Assembly (NCBI GenBank): GCA_028284605.1
Contig: JANQRL010000048.1
Coordinates: forward strand, 33,273-97,272
Source of the DNA: Paracoccaceae bacterium
Lineage (GTDB): Bacteria; Pseudomonadota; Alphaproteobacteria; Rhodobacterales; Rhodobacteraceae
Length of the DNA stretch: 64,000 bases
Direction of reading: 5' to 3'
Made by a program: the position numbers and the translations under genes
Notes under the pieces: model-generated
Databases searched by the model: none
The model's input: the letters and a program-made list of their open reading frames with translations, nothing else
Told to the model about the DNA's origin: nothing
Shown: positions 1 through 8,336 of the stretch, in pieces
How the letters are laid out: each line of letters starts with the position of its first letter
Numbering within the stretch: the stretch's first letter is position 1

Positions 1-106
1 TGACCATCCACCACGAGAGCAGCGCCAGGAGCGCGGCGATCACCGCAAGAAGCACCGTCAGCCGCCGGCCAATCGAGCCGAGCCAGACCCGGGCGGCGGC
101 GCTCAT
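1..106 (-). CDS. tctE: Sensor histidine kinase, N-terminus only (TctE-type)
   Basis: Only the first ~35 codons are inside the window; the gene continues beyond position 1. The ATG at 106-104 overlaps the stop of the response-regulator gene (ATGA), the usual coupling of a two-component pair. The visible residues are a short basic start followed by a hydrophobic stretch of about 17 residues (LTVLLAVIAALLALLSW), the first membrane helix of a sensor kinase. No catalytic domain is visible. The TctE assignment is inferred from the TctD-like partner and the divergent tctCBA genes. Confidence 0.7.
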   Translation of the reverse strand, partial: MSAAARVWLGSIGRRLTVLLAVIAALLALLSWWMV

Positions 107-765
107 GGCAAGGACATCCGGTAGCCCATGCCGCGCACGGTCTCGATCTGCACGCCTGCCTCTGCAAGGCGCTTGCGCAGGCGCCCGACATAGACCTCGA
201 TGGCATTCTCGCTGATCTCGGCATCCTGCGGGAACAGCCGGTCCAGAAGCTGGGATTTCGACAGGATCTGACCCTTGTTGCGCACAAAAACCTCCAGAAG
301 GCGGAGTTCCCGGTTGCGCAGCACCTGTTCCTGCCCGTCATGGGTCAGGGTGCCGGAGGAGGGGTCGAAGAGCGCCGCGCCCAGGGGGATCACCGCGGGC
401 GCGGGCCCGCCGCGACGGCGCAGGACCGCCCGGCAGCGCGCCTCCAGCTCGGAAAAGTCGAAGGGTTTGGTCAGGTAGTCATCGGCGCCGAGATCGAGCG
501 TGTCCACCCGGTCGGAGACCTGGCTCCGCGCGGTCAGGACGATCACCGGGGGCGGGTTCTTGCCCCGAAACTCGGACAGGAACTGCCGCCCGTCCCCGTC
601 CGGTAGCATGACATCGAGCAGCATCAGATCGTATTCGGCCACCGCCAGCCAGTCGCGGGCCTCGGCGAGCGTGGTGGCGTGATCGACGGCATGGCCGTCC
701 ATCGACAACCGCGCGACCACCGCATCCCCAAGCTCGATATTGTCCTCGACCAGCAGGTAGCGCAC
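103..765 (-). CDS. tctD: OmpR/PhoB-family response regulator, TctD-like
   Basis: This 220-aa protein has a receiver domain (about residues 1-115) with the acidic pocket near residues 7-8, phospho-acceptor Asp51 (LLLDVMLPD) and Lys100 (LTKPFD). A winged-helix output domain follows (about 125-218), ending in the typical RGMGYRM strand. It should activate or repress transcription after phosphorylation by the overlapping kinase gene. It is divergent from a tripartite tricarboxylate importer, the arrangement of tctDE-tctCBA, so control of tctCBA in response to an extracellular carboxylate is likely. An 11-bp direct repeat lies in the shared intergenic region. Confidence 0.88.
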   Translation of the reverse strand: MRYLLVEDNIELGDAVVARLSMDGHAVDHATTLAEARDWLAVAEYDLMLLDVMLPDGDGRQFLSEFRGKNPPPVIVLTARSQVSDRVDTLDLGADDYLTKPFDFSELEARCRAVLRRRGGPAPAVIPLGAALFDPSSGTLTHDGQEQVLRNRELRLLEVFVRNKGQILSKSQLLDRLFPQDAEISENAIEVYVGRLRKRLAEAGVQIETVRGMGYRMSLP

Positions 766-827
766 TGGCCCTCCCCTCCCCTCAGCGGGCCGGCCTGCCC
801 GGCTGTACCGCCCGGTCGGGCCGGGGC

Positions 828-849
828 GTGTCAGGCTTGTGTCAGCTTC
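828..849 (+). promoter_or_regulatory. Candidate response-regulator box: 11-bp tandem direct repeat
   Basis: GTGTCAGGCTT (828-838) is followed immediately by GTGTCAGCTTC (839-849). Two half-sites spaced 11 bp apart on the same DNA face are the classical layout for OmpR/PhoB-family regulators. The repeat lies between the divergent tctD and tctC starts, 60-80 bp before tctC. That TctD binds here is inference. Confidence 0.45.
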
Positions 850-908
850 GCGTGCAGGATCGAAGGCTAGGGCGGCAGAGGACCGCCTGTCAAATGGGAG
901 GACATCCG

Positions 909-1886
909 ATGAAATTCACCATGACCCGCCGGGTCGTGATGGCGGCGGCTGCGGCAACCCTGGCATTTGCCGGGTCCGTGCAGGCCGACCAGAAGCTCGA
1001 CCAACTGCACTTCATCATCCCCGGCGGCGCCGGTGGCGGCTGGGACGGCACCGCGCGCGGCACCGGCGAGGCGCTGACCGAGTCGGGTCTGGTCGGGACC
1101 GCCAGCTTCGAGAACATGTCCGGCGGCGGCGGCGGTGTCGCCATCGGCTACATGATCGAGAACGCCGAGAGCCTCGATAACACGCTGATGGTGAACTCCA
1201 CCCCCATCGTGATCCGCTCGCTGACCGGGGTCTTCCCGCAGAGCTTCCGCGACCTGACGCTGGTGGCCGGCACGATCGGCGATTACGCCGCGCTCGTGGT
1301 GCCCGCGGGCAGCGAAGTTCAGAACATGGCGGATCTGCTCGCGGCCTATCAGGAGCAGGGCCCGAATTTCGCCGTGGGCGGCGGCTCGGTGCCCGGCGGC
1401 ATGGACCACCTCGTGGCCGCGATGGTGATGCAGGCGGCGGGCGAGGACCCCACCGCGCTCAACTACATCCCCTATGACGCCGGCGGCGAGGCGATGGCCG
1501 GGCTGCTCTCGGGCGAGATCGACGCGCTGTCGACGGGCTTTTCCGAAGCCATCGTGCTCGCCGATCAAGGCGAGGTGCGGATCCTCGGCGTGACCGCCGA
1601 AGAGCGCGTGGGCGCCTATGACACCGCCCCGACCTTCGTGGAGCAAGGGATCGACACCACCTTCGTCAACTGGCGCGGTTTCTTCGCGGCGCCGGGCACG
1701 TCGGACGAGCGCGTGGCCGAGTATATTGCCGCGCTCGAAGCGATGTATGAAACCGAAGCCTGGGAAGAGGTCCGCGCCCGCAACGGCTGGGTCAATATCT
1801 GGAACCCGGGCGATGACTTCCGCGCCTTCCTGGAAGGCCAGGAACAGGAGCTTGGCGACCTGATGCGGGCGCTCGGCTTCCTCTGA
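909..1886 (+). CDS. tctC: TTT-family periplasmic binding protein (TctC)
   Basis: This 325-aa secreted binding protein belongs to a tripartite tricarboxylate transporter. It captures a carboxylate in the periplasm for the TctAB membrane pair. The ATG at 909 is chosen because GGGAGG lies 8 bp upstream and a clear signal peptide follows (MKFTMTRRVVMAAAAATLAF, cleavage after SVQA). An in-frame start at 828 would add 27 residues with no such features. The mature part begins with the family pattern of an early strand plus a glycine-rich loop (IIPGGAGGGWD), and VGGGSVPGGMDH is a ligand-loop-like segment. It is followed by tctB and tctA on the same strand. The substrate cannot be read from sequence. 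Confidence 0.9.
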   Translation: MKFTMTRRVVMAAAAATLAFAGSVQADQKLDQLHFIIPGGAGGGWDGTARGTGEALTESGLVGTASFENMSGGGGGVAIGYMIENAESLDNTLMVNSTPIVIRSLTGVFPQSFRDLTLVAGTIGDYAALVVPAGSEVQNMADLLAAYQEQGPNFAVGGGSVPGGMDHLVAAMVMQAAGEDPTALNYIPYDAGGEAMAGLLSGEIDALSTGFSEAIVLADQGEVRILGVTAEERVGAYDTAPTFVEQGIDTTFVNWRGFFAAPGTSDERVAEYIAALEAMYETEAWEEVRARNGWVNIWNPGDDFRAFLEGQEQELGDLMRALGFL

Positions 1887-1923
1887 GCCGCCCCAAGGGC
1901 CCGACGGGGTTGACGACGACCTG

Positions 1924-1952
1924 GTGTCTGCGGACGATCTGTCCGCAGGCAC
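1924..1952 (+). terminator. Strong stem-loop between tctC and tctB
   Basis: Arms GTGTCTGCGGAC (1924-1935) and GTCCGCAGGCAC (1941-1952) pair over 12 bp with one G-U and a 5-nt loop. No T-run follows, so it is probably an mRNA 3'-end stabiliser or attenuator that leaves excess tctC message rather than a full terminator. Confidence 0.65.
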
Positions 1953-2047
1953 CGACCGAAGGCGGTAGGGATCAGGACCGAGGAGTCTGATCGGCCGAGC
2001 GAAGGCCGCGCACCCCTGCCTGCCGGACGATCTAGGGAGGAAACACC

Positions 2048-2542
2048 ATGGCGCTCGACCGCTGGATCGCGCTCGTCTTCGTCGCATTCTGTTGCGCATA
2101 CGGCTACCTGGCCTTCTTCACGATGGACGAGCTTTTGCCGCCCTTCATGCAGCGCAATCCCGTCTGGCCCTCCACCTTCCCCAAGGTGCTCACCATCATG
2201 GGCATCGTCCTGGGTCTCATCGTCCTTCTCGGGCTCGAGAAGCCGACCGAGGAGAAAGAGCTCTCGGCCACCGACATCAACTACCGGCGCCTGCAGGACT
2301 ACAAGCTGGGCCAGGCCCTGACCCTTCTGGGCCTCATGGTCGTCTATGCGCTGATGCTGCGGCCGGCGGGCTTTCTGATCTCCACCACCGTGTTCCTCAT
2401 CGCCGGCAGCGCGATCCTGGGCGAGCGCAAATGGCACATCATGATCCCGGTCGCGATGCTCGCCGCCGGCTTCGTCTGGTATCTGGTGCAGCAGGTCCTT
2501 GGCATCTTCCTGCGGCCGCTGCCGTTCTTCATGGGGGTCTGA
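2048..2542 (+). CDS. tctB: TTT small membrane subunit (TctB)
   Basis: This 164-aa integral membrane protein has about four hydrophobic segments (near residues 5-25, 40-60, 85-125 and 135-160), as in TctB subunits. TctB pairs with the large TctA channel subunit and is needed for tricarboxylate uptake driven by an ion gradient. A GGGAGG precedes the ATG (2035-2040). It starts 161 bp after tctC, with a strong stem-loop between, and ends 3 bp before tctA. Sequence conservation of TctB is low, so the call rests on size, topology and position between tctC and tctA. Confidence 0.85.
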   Translation: MALDRWIALVFVAFCCAYGYLAFFTMDELLPPFMQRNPVWPSTFPKVLTIMGIVLGLIVLLGLEKPTEEKELSATDINYRRLQDYKLGQALTLLGLMVVYALMLRPAGFLISTTVFLIAGSAILGERKWHIMIPVAMLAAGFVWYLVQQVLGIFLRPLPFFMGV

Positions 2543-2545
2543 GCG

Positions 2546-4066
2546 ATGATCGAAGGTATCCTGATCGGCCTCGAAGCGGCCTTTTCCATCCGAAACCTGC
2601 TGATGGTGGTCGCCGGCTGCCTGATCGGCACCTTCATCGGCATGCTGCCGGGGCTCGGCCCGATGTCGATCATCGCGATCATGATCCCGGTGGCGATCTC
2701 GATGGGCGACCCGGCCGCGGCGCTGATCCTGCTCGCCGGGGTCTATTACGGCGCGATCTTCGGCGGCTCGACCTCGTCGATCCTTCTGAACGCGCCGGGC
2801 GTCTCCGGCACCGTGGCCACCAGTTTCGACGGCTATCCGATGGCCCGAAAGGGCCAGGCGGGCAAGGCGCTGACCATCGCCGCCGTCGCCAGTTTCTCCG
2901 GCGGCACGATCGGGGCGATCCTCCTGATGATCTTCGCCCCCGCGCTCTCGTCGGTCGCGCTCCTGTTCCACTCGGCGGAGTATTTCGCGCTCATGGTCGT
3001 CGGCCTCTCCGCCATCGCGGCCTTCGCCGGCACCGGCCAGGTCGCCAAGGCGCTGATGATGACGACGCTCGGGCTGATCCTCGCCACCGTGGGCGAAGGC
3101 GCGCTCTTCAACATGCCGCGCTTCACCCTGGGGCTGATGGACCTGCAATCGGGCATTTCCTTCATCACCCTGGCCATGGCCATGTTCGCGCTCCCCGAAG
3201 CGATCTTCTTGGTCCTGAACCCCGCCCGGGGCGCGGGCGGGCAGTCCGGCTCGGGCAAAATCTCCGGCCTGCGGTTCTCGCGCGACGAGGCCAAGGCGAT
3301 GGCCCCGGTGATCGGGCGGCAATCGGCCCAGGGCTTCTTCATCGGCGTGTTGCCGGGGGCCGGGGCGACCATCGCCTCCTTCCTCGGCTACGCGGTGGAG
3401 CGCAACATCGCCAAGGGCGAGGAGCAGGCGGAGTTCGGCAAGGGCTCGGTCAAGGGCCTCGCCGCGCCCGAGACCGCGAATAACGCCGCCTGCACCGGCT
3501 CCTTCGTGCCGCTTCTGACCCTGGGCATCCCGGGTTCGGGCACCACGGCGATCCTGCTTGGCGCGCTGATCGCGCTGAACGTGACCCCGGGGCCGCGGCT
3601 GATGACCGATACGCCCGAGATCTTCTGGGCCGTCATCATCTCGATGTTCATCGGCAATCTGGTGCTGCTGATCCTGAACCTGCCGCTGATCCCCTATATC
3701 GCCAAGATCCTGTCGATCCCGCGCAACTACCTGATTCCCTTCATCCTCTTCTTCACGCTGATGGGGGCCTATATCGGGCAGAACAACGCGACCGAGCTTC
3801 TGATCCTGGTGGGCCTCGGCGTGCTGGCGACGATCCTGCGCTTCGCCGACTACCCGCTGGCGCCGCTTCTGATCGGGTTCATCCTGGGTACGATGCTGGA
3901 GGACAACTTCGCCCGGTCGATGCAGCTCTACCGGGGGCTCGGCTTCATCCTGGAGCGGCCGATGACCCTGGCGCTGCTGGTCCTGGCGCTGCTCCTGGTG
4001 CTGCTGCCGAGCTACCGCGCGCGCCGGGCTCGGAAGCGCGCCGAAGGCGTCGCCGATGGCGACTGA
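2546..4066 (+). CDS. tctA: TTT large membrane subunit (TctA)
   Basis: This 506-aa polytopic membrane protein has about 10-12 helices. It shows the TctA signature near the N-terminus (GMLPGLGPM, then YYGAIFGGSTSSILLNAPG and TSFDGYPMARKG) and the repeated half in the middle (GVLPGAGATIASFLGYAVE, LGIPGSGTTAILLGAL). The two GxxPGxG loops are typical of the duplicated transporter fold. It translocates the ligand delivered by TctC, together with TctB. It is the last gene of the operon; 243 bp without a gene follow before a convergent gene end. Confidence 0.93.
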   Translation: MIEGILIGLEAAFSIRNLLMVVAGCLIGTFIGMLPGLGPMSIIAIMIPVAISMGDPAAALILLAGVYYGAIFGGSTSSILLNAPGVSGTVATSFDGYPMARKGQAGKALTIAAVASFSGGTIGAILLMIFAPALSSVALLFHSAEYFALMVVGLSAIAAFAGTGQVAKALMMTTLGLILATVGEGALFNMPRFTLGLMDLQSGISFITLAMAMFALPEAIFLVLNPARGAGGQSGSGKISGLRFSRDEAKAMAPVIGRQSAQGFFIGVLPGAGATIASFLGYAVERNIAKGEEQAEFGKGSVKGLAAPETANNAACTGSFVPLLTLGIPGSGTTAILLGALIALNVTPGPRLMTDTPEIFWAVIISMFIGNLVLLILNLPLIPYIAKILSIPRNYLIPFILFFTLMGAYIGQNNATELLILVGLGVLATILRFADYPLAPLLIGFILGTMLEDNFARSMQLYRGLGFILERPMTLALLVLALLLVLLPSYRARRARKRAEGVADGD

Positions 4067-4309
4067 CGCAGGCGCGGCGTCCACACCGCTGGCGCGGGCC
4101 CCGGTGCCCGATCGGACCGGTGCGCTCGCGGGTCCCGTCGTCCGCCAGGAGAAACCGGTGCATCCGGGCACGGCGATCTGACCGCAATCCCTGAGTCGAT
4201 CCGGACTGGTCGATACGGCGGGAGTGTCAGAAGACCTCGTGGTGAGACGTCGCAAGGGGCCGTCGAGCGTCGGCGCATGACCGGTTTGACCGGCGTCGGC
4301 GATCCGCAA
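4067..4309. other. Gene-free stretch between convergent genes
   Basis: No gene or clear terminator is recognised between tctA and the convergent 662-aa gene. Confidence 0.5.
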
Positions 4310-6298
4310 TCACGCGAGGCTCAGGTCGGCCGCGCACCGGAAGCCGATCAAAGGGGATCGGTTCAGCCCGGCGCCGGTCTGCAACAGTTTGACCGAGCGC
4401 TCCGGCGGCAGCGGGCCGCTTTCGACATACCAGTCGGAGACGTCCGGCAGCGGCGCGCAGCCGCCCTTGAGGATGTGAAACCGGCTGCGGCCGTCGCGAT
4501 GCTCGCTTTCCGTCAGGTTCCAGACCATCGGCTCGGCGCGTTCGATCAGACCGGCGCCGGCCGCGATCTGCCATTCGTCTTCCGTCGGCAACCGCAGGCC
4601 GCGCCACGCCGCATAGGCCCGGGCGTCCGCGAGCTCGACATGGGTGACGGGTTCCGTTTCGGTGCCCGGTACCGGCGCTGCGTCCTTTGTCCAATGGGCG
4701 AGGAACCGGTCCGGTCGGGTCGGCCGGTATCCCGTGGCGCGCAGGAAGTCGGCATAGTCGCCATTGGTGACCTCGCGCCGTCCGATGGCGAAATGCAGTT
4801 CGGGCACCGGTCGGGTGATCTCGGCGATCCGATGCAGGCGCGGTGGCAGCGGTTTCCATTCGTCGATGAACGGCGCCTCGCCGTAGAGGCCCGTTTCCCG
4901 CAAGCGGTAGGTCACGGTCAGGTCCCGCGCCGGACTGACGATTTCCGCCATGTCGGCCGGGCATTCCGCAAGGTCCACCCGAGGAGCACTGACGCGCCGC
5001 GCCATGCGTGCCGGAAACGCCGCTGAGGGTGCCGCGATCATGTCTGCCGAGGGCGCGTCGGTCGCCCCATCGCACCGCTTTATCGCTGCGATGGCCCCGG
5101 CCGGCAGACACCCGCCGATGGCCAATCGGCCACCTGGATGGCGTTCCACCGTCAGTGATTGCCCGGAGACCAGATCGAGCCAGTGACCATCTTCGGCCTC
5201 GTTCTCGACAACGATCCAGGCGCCATCGACATCGTCGCCCCTGTTGACGACGGTCCAGAACCGGTCGCCGCCCGCCTCCCAGCGCGAGGCATAGACGGGC
5301 CCGCCGGCATGATCGGCCAGGGGTGTCCAGTCTTCGGAAACGAAGAATTGGGCATGGTTCCTGTAGACCCGCTGCATCGCGCGCAGTGCCTGCAGGTCGC
5401 GCGCGTTCCAGCCGACCCAGACGCCGAACACGACCTCCCAGACCAGAAGCCCGGTGCCGTTCAGCCAGGCCGAATGCAGTTCGTCCAGATGGTCCCGGTT
5501 CCAGCGGCGGGTGTGGTGCAATTCATGGCGGCGTTCGAGCCACTTGCTGCGCAGCACGCCCGGCACCTTTGAATCGGCGAACCATTGCGCCCAGGACATG
5601 ACCTGATCACCCAGACGCGCCAGCGGCACGCGCGACTCGCATTCGATGACCAGCGAGGGGTCGATGGCATCGAGCGCCGCGCGCATCGCGGTGCTTGCCT
5701 CCTTTGAGATGTCGATGAAGAGCCCGTCGAACCCGGCCCGGCGGATCAGGGCGACCACGCGCCCGACCGCTTCGGGGGCGGCGCCGGTTTCCCACGGATA
5801 GTAAGGCAGGTAGACCTTGGCGCCGCGTCGCTGGAAGGCCGCGACCACTTGCGGAAGCTCGGGGATGTCCTCGTAGAAGGCAAAATGCTTGCGCGTGTCG
5901 ATGCCCAGGACGGGGTAGGCGTTCCATAAGAGGACGCCATCGAACCCGCCGAAGCGCTCCTCCGCATCGTCCATGTAGCGGTCGATTGTGAAGACGCCGC
6001 GCGCGTGATCGTAGAGCAGGTCGTCCCAGAGCCAGGCCAGATTGGTCACTTTCACCGGCGCGATGTTGCGATAGCGGGCATCGTCGAACCCGCTGCGCCG
6101 CTGGGCCTCTTCGCGCCACCGGGCGAGCGCGGCGCGCCAGGCGGGCCAAAGCGCGGGATCGTCGGGTGCGGCGAATATCTTCGCTTCGTCGAGACCGCTG
6201 AGATCGGCGCCCGGGCTAAGCGGAACCTCCGTCGGTTGATCGATGGGCCGAGGGATGTAGGGGTTGAAACCGGGCAAGGGCATGGTCGCGTCGGTCAT
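4310..6298 (-). CDS. Two-part protein: TIM-barrel-like N-terminus and FGE/SUMF1-like C-terminus, function unknown
   Basis: The N-terminal ~340 residues look like a glycoside-hydrolase-type barrel (FDGVLLWNAYPVLGIDTRKH; VYLPYYPWETG; FDGLFIDISKEAS; VIECESRVPL). A beta-rich linker follows. The last ~210 residues resemble the formylglycine-generating-enzyme (FGE/SUMF1) fold: REVTNGDYADFLRATGY, THVELADARAYAAWRGLRL, PTEDEWQIAAGAG, LKGGC and a terminal GFRCA. The two redox cysteines of true FGE, normally just after the GGS motif, are absent (GGCAPLPDVSDWY), so sulfatase maturation is unlikely. It is the last gene of the LacI/ABC operon, overlapping the preceding lyase gene by 4 bp (ATGA), which suggests a role in using the imported glycan or glycoside. 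Domain assignment is fairly sure for the C-terminus, tentative for the N-terminus. Confidence 0.6.
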   Translation of the reverse strand: MTDATMPLPGFNPYIPRPIDQPTEVPLSPGADLSGLDEAKIFAAPDDPALWPAWRAALARWREEAQRRSGFDDARYRNIAPVKVTNLAWLWDDLLYDHARGVFTIDRYMDDAEERFGGFDGVLLWNAYPVLGIDTRKHFAFYEDIPELPQVVAAFQRRGAKVYLPYYPWETGAAPEAVGRVVALIRRAGFDGLFIDISKEASTAMRAALDAIDPSLVIECESRVPLARLGDQVMSWAQWFADSKVPGVLRSKWLERRHELHHTRRWNRDHLDELHSAWLNGTGLLVWEVVFGVWVGWNARDLQALRAMQRVYRNHAQFFVSEDWTPLADHAGGPVYASRWEAGGDRFWTVVNRGDDVDGAWIVVENEAEDGHWLDLVSGQSLTVERHPGGRLAIGGCLPAGAIAAIKRCDGATDAPSADMIAAPSAAFPARMARRVSAPRVDLAECPADMAEIVSPARDLTVTYRLRETGLYGEAPFIDEWKPLPPRLHRIAEITRPVPELHFAIGRREVTNGDYADFLRATGYRPTRPDRFLAHWTKDAAPVPGTETEPVTHVELADARAYAAWRGLRLPTEDEWQIAAGAGLIERAEPMVWNLTESEHRDGRSRFHILKGGCAPLPDVSDWYVESGPLPPERSVKLLQTGAGLNRSPLIGFRCAADLSLA

Positions 6299-7134
6299 CG
6301 CCCGGCGGTTTCGGTGCCGACGCCCGCCAGCCTGAGAATACGCCGGGCGCGCCGGATGACGGGTGCGTCGACCATCTTGCCCTCGACGACGAAGGCCCCG
6401 GAGTTCGCCGAGCGGGCGGCATCGGTAACGGCGCTGGCCCAGGCGATCTCGGCCTCGGACGGCGTGAAGCCGCGATGGAGCGCGGCAACCGCCGAGGGGT
6501 GGATGCAGGTCGCGCCGTCAAAGCCGTGCCGATAGGCGTCGCGCGCGGCCTCCTCGACGGCGGCGACATCGCCATAATCCGCGATCGACCGGAGCAGGCC
6601 GAACGACAACACGCCTTCGGCCCGGGCCGCGTAATGCACCAGGAGCTTCGGGAGGCGCAGCGTCTCGGCGGAAGCCTCCGCGCCGAGGCTGGTCGCAATG
6701 TCCTCGCCGCCCGCCATCAGCCCGATGACCCGGTTGCACCGCGCGATTGGCCGCGCGTCGAGCAACGTGCCGGGGTCTTCGACCAGCGCAATAAAGGGCA
6801 GGGGGCCGGCCTCCGAGTTCAGATGCGCGTCGAGGGCGGTCAGTTTCTCGGGGTCGGCCTTGGACACCAGCAGCCCGGCCGCCCCGGCCGCGCTGGCGGC
6901 ACTTGCGTCCTCGCGCGCCGTGGCCAGCCCGGAATTGATACGCACGAAGACGGTCGCACCGCTTCTGCCGACACGGGGGATCGCCTCGGCCAGCCCGTCC
7001 CGCGCGCGGTCCTTGTTCTCGGGCAGAACGGCATCTTCGAGATCGAGGATGATTGCGTCCGCGCCCCGCTCATGAGCCCTGGCGATGAACCGCTCGTTAT
7101 CGGCCGGAACGTAGAGCAGCGAGCGCCATATCAT
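6295..7134 (-). CDS. HpcH/HpaI-family CoA-ester lyase (CitE-like)
   Basis: This 279-aa protein resembles CitE and malyl/citramalyl-CoA lyases. It starts with the family pattern RSLLYVPADNERF, then ADAIILDLEDAV, RINSG, the acidic ALVEDPGTLLDA and metal-binding LMAGGEDIATSLGA, and a late GFDGATCIHPSAV. Such enzymes cleave or form a C-C bond in a 3-hydroxyacyl-CoA with Mg2+. The start ATG at 7134 overlaps the CoA-transferase stop (ATGA), so the two are translationally coupled. A CoA-transferase activating a hydroxy-dicarboxylate followed by a lyase would be a complete two-step cleavage, as for malate or citramalate elsewhere; the substrate here is inferred. The reading frame extends upstream, but only this start fits the family length. 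Confidence 0.82.
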   Translation of the reverse strand: MIWRSLLYVPADNERFIARAHERGADAIILDLEDAVLPENKDRARDGLAEAIPRVGRSGATVFVRINSGLATAREDASAASAAGAAGLLVSKADPEKLTALDAHLNSEAGPLPFIALVEDPGTLLDARPIARCNRVIGLMAGGEDIATSLGAEASAETLRLPKLLVHYAARAEGVLSFGLLRSIADYGDVAAVEEAARDAYRHGFDGATCIHPSAVAALHRGFTPSEAEIAWASAVTDAARSANSGAFVVEGKMVDAPVIRRARRILRLAGVGTETAGR

Positions 7135-8333
7135 GCCTCGTCGTCCAGCGCGGCGTGGATGGCGGCCTCCTCCAGCCCCAGTTCCGTCAGGATCGCCCGA
7201 CCGTCGGCTCCGAGGTCCGGCGCCGGGCGGCGGAACGCGCCGGGTGTGTCCGAGAGCCGCGGTGTGACCGCATGCATCGGCATCGCGCCGAATTCGGCAT
7301 CTTCGAGATCGACGAAGACGCCGCGCGCCTTGAAATGCGGGTCCTCGACGGCGTCGGCAATGGAATAGACCGGCCCGACGGTGGCGCCTGCGTCGCGCAT
7401 GATGGCGAGCGCCTCGTCGCTGGTCCGGCCTGCGAACCATCCGCCGATGGCCGCGTCGACCACATCGCGATGCCGGATCCGATCCGCATTGGTCGCGAAG
7501 CGCGGATCGTCGTTCATATCGGCCCGCCCGATAGCGGCGAAGATGCGCTCGGCGACGCTCTGCGTGGACCCCGATAGCGCGAGATACTTGCCATCGGCGC
7601 AGACATAGACATTGCGCGGGCAGGATGTGTTCGAGGCCGAGCCGATGCGCTGCTTGACCGCGCCGGTATGGCGGTAGATCGCCGCTTCGGGTCCGAGGAC
7701 CGAGACGATGGGTTCGAGCAGCGACAGATCGATCACCTGCCCGCCGGCATCCCCGTTCTGGCGCGCATAGAGCGCGGTGACGGTGGCCTGCGCCCCGTAG
7801 AGACCCGCGATCATGTCGGCCAGGGCCAGCGGCGGCAGCACCGGTTCGCGGTCGGCGAAGCCCGACCGATGGGCATAACCGCTCATCGCCTCGACGAGTG
7901 TGCCGAAGCCCGGCAGTTCGGCATAAGGCCCGGTCTGGCCGAAGCCGGAAACGCGCAGGACGATCAGGCCGGGATTGCGCGCATGCAGCGCGCCCGGCGC
8001 CAGCCCCATCTTTTCGAGCGTGCCAGGCCGGTAGTTCTCGATCAGCACATCGGCCGTCTCGATCAGCGTCCATAGGACCTCCATCGCCGGCGCGCGGCGC
8101 AGATCGAGCCGGATCGAGCGTTTGTTGCGCCCATAGACCTTCCAGTAGAACGGGTGGCCCTCATCCTTCCAGGCGCGCAGCGGATCGCCGGCGGGCGGCT
8201 CGACCTTGATCACATCGGCGCCGAAATCGCCCAGTTGCAGCGAGACCATGTTGCCGGCGACGAGGCGCGACAGGTCGATGACCCGGATACCAGAGAGCGG
8301 GCCGGTTGCGTCGGGATCGAACGGCTCGGACAT
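7131..8333 (-). CDS. Class III (CaiB/BaiF) CoA-transferase
   Basis: This 400-aa protein has the family start (LSGIRVIDLSRLVAGNMVSL, LGDFGADVIKVEPP, DPLRAW), RNKRSIRLDLR, ADVLIENYRPGTLEKMGL and the segment PPLALADMIAGLYGAQA, which carries the catalytic Asp. These enzymes move CoA from an acyl-CoA donor to a carboxylic acid through an aspartyl-CoA thioester. It is encoded 4 bp upstream of the ABC ATPase end and overlaps the CitE-like lyase, so it most likely makes the CoA ester that the lyase splits. The acid substrate is not identifiable from sequence. Confidence 0.88.
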   Translation of the reverse strand: MSEPFDPDATGPLSGIRVIDLSRLVAGNMVSLQLGDFGADVIKVEPPAGDPLRAWKDEGHPFYWKVYGRNKRSIRLDLRRAPAMEVLWTLIETADVLIENYRPGTLEKMGLAPGALHARNPGLIVLRVSGFGQTGPYAELPGFGTLVEAMSGYAHRSGFADREPVLPPLALADMIAGLYGAQATVTALYARQNGDAGGQVIDLSLLEPIVSVLGPEAAIYRHTGAVKQRIGSASNTSCPRNVYVCADGKYLALSGSTQSVAERIFAAIGRADMNDDPRFATNADRIRHRDVVDAAIGGWFAGRTSDEALAIMRDAGATVGPVYSIADAVEDPHFKARGVFVDLEDAEFGAMPMHAVTPRLSDTPGAFRRPAPDLGADGRAILTELGLEEAAIHAALDDEA

Positions 8334-8336
8334 TGT

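Noticed and set aside
867..2099. 410-codon minus-strand frame over tctC
   Set aside because: Antisense to tctC; low-complexity Arg/Gly/His composition and no start signal.
1616..4309. Very long open frame on the minus strand (897 codons) over tctBA
   Set aside because: Antisense to the clear tctC/tctB/tctA genes and rich in Arg, Asp, Glu, His and Gln, as expected from the reverse of GC-rich membrane-protein codons.
4310..4960. A true formylglycine-generating enzyme for the sulfatase at 39045
   Set aside because: The redox cysteines expected after the GGS motif are not present, and the gene belongs to another operon.
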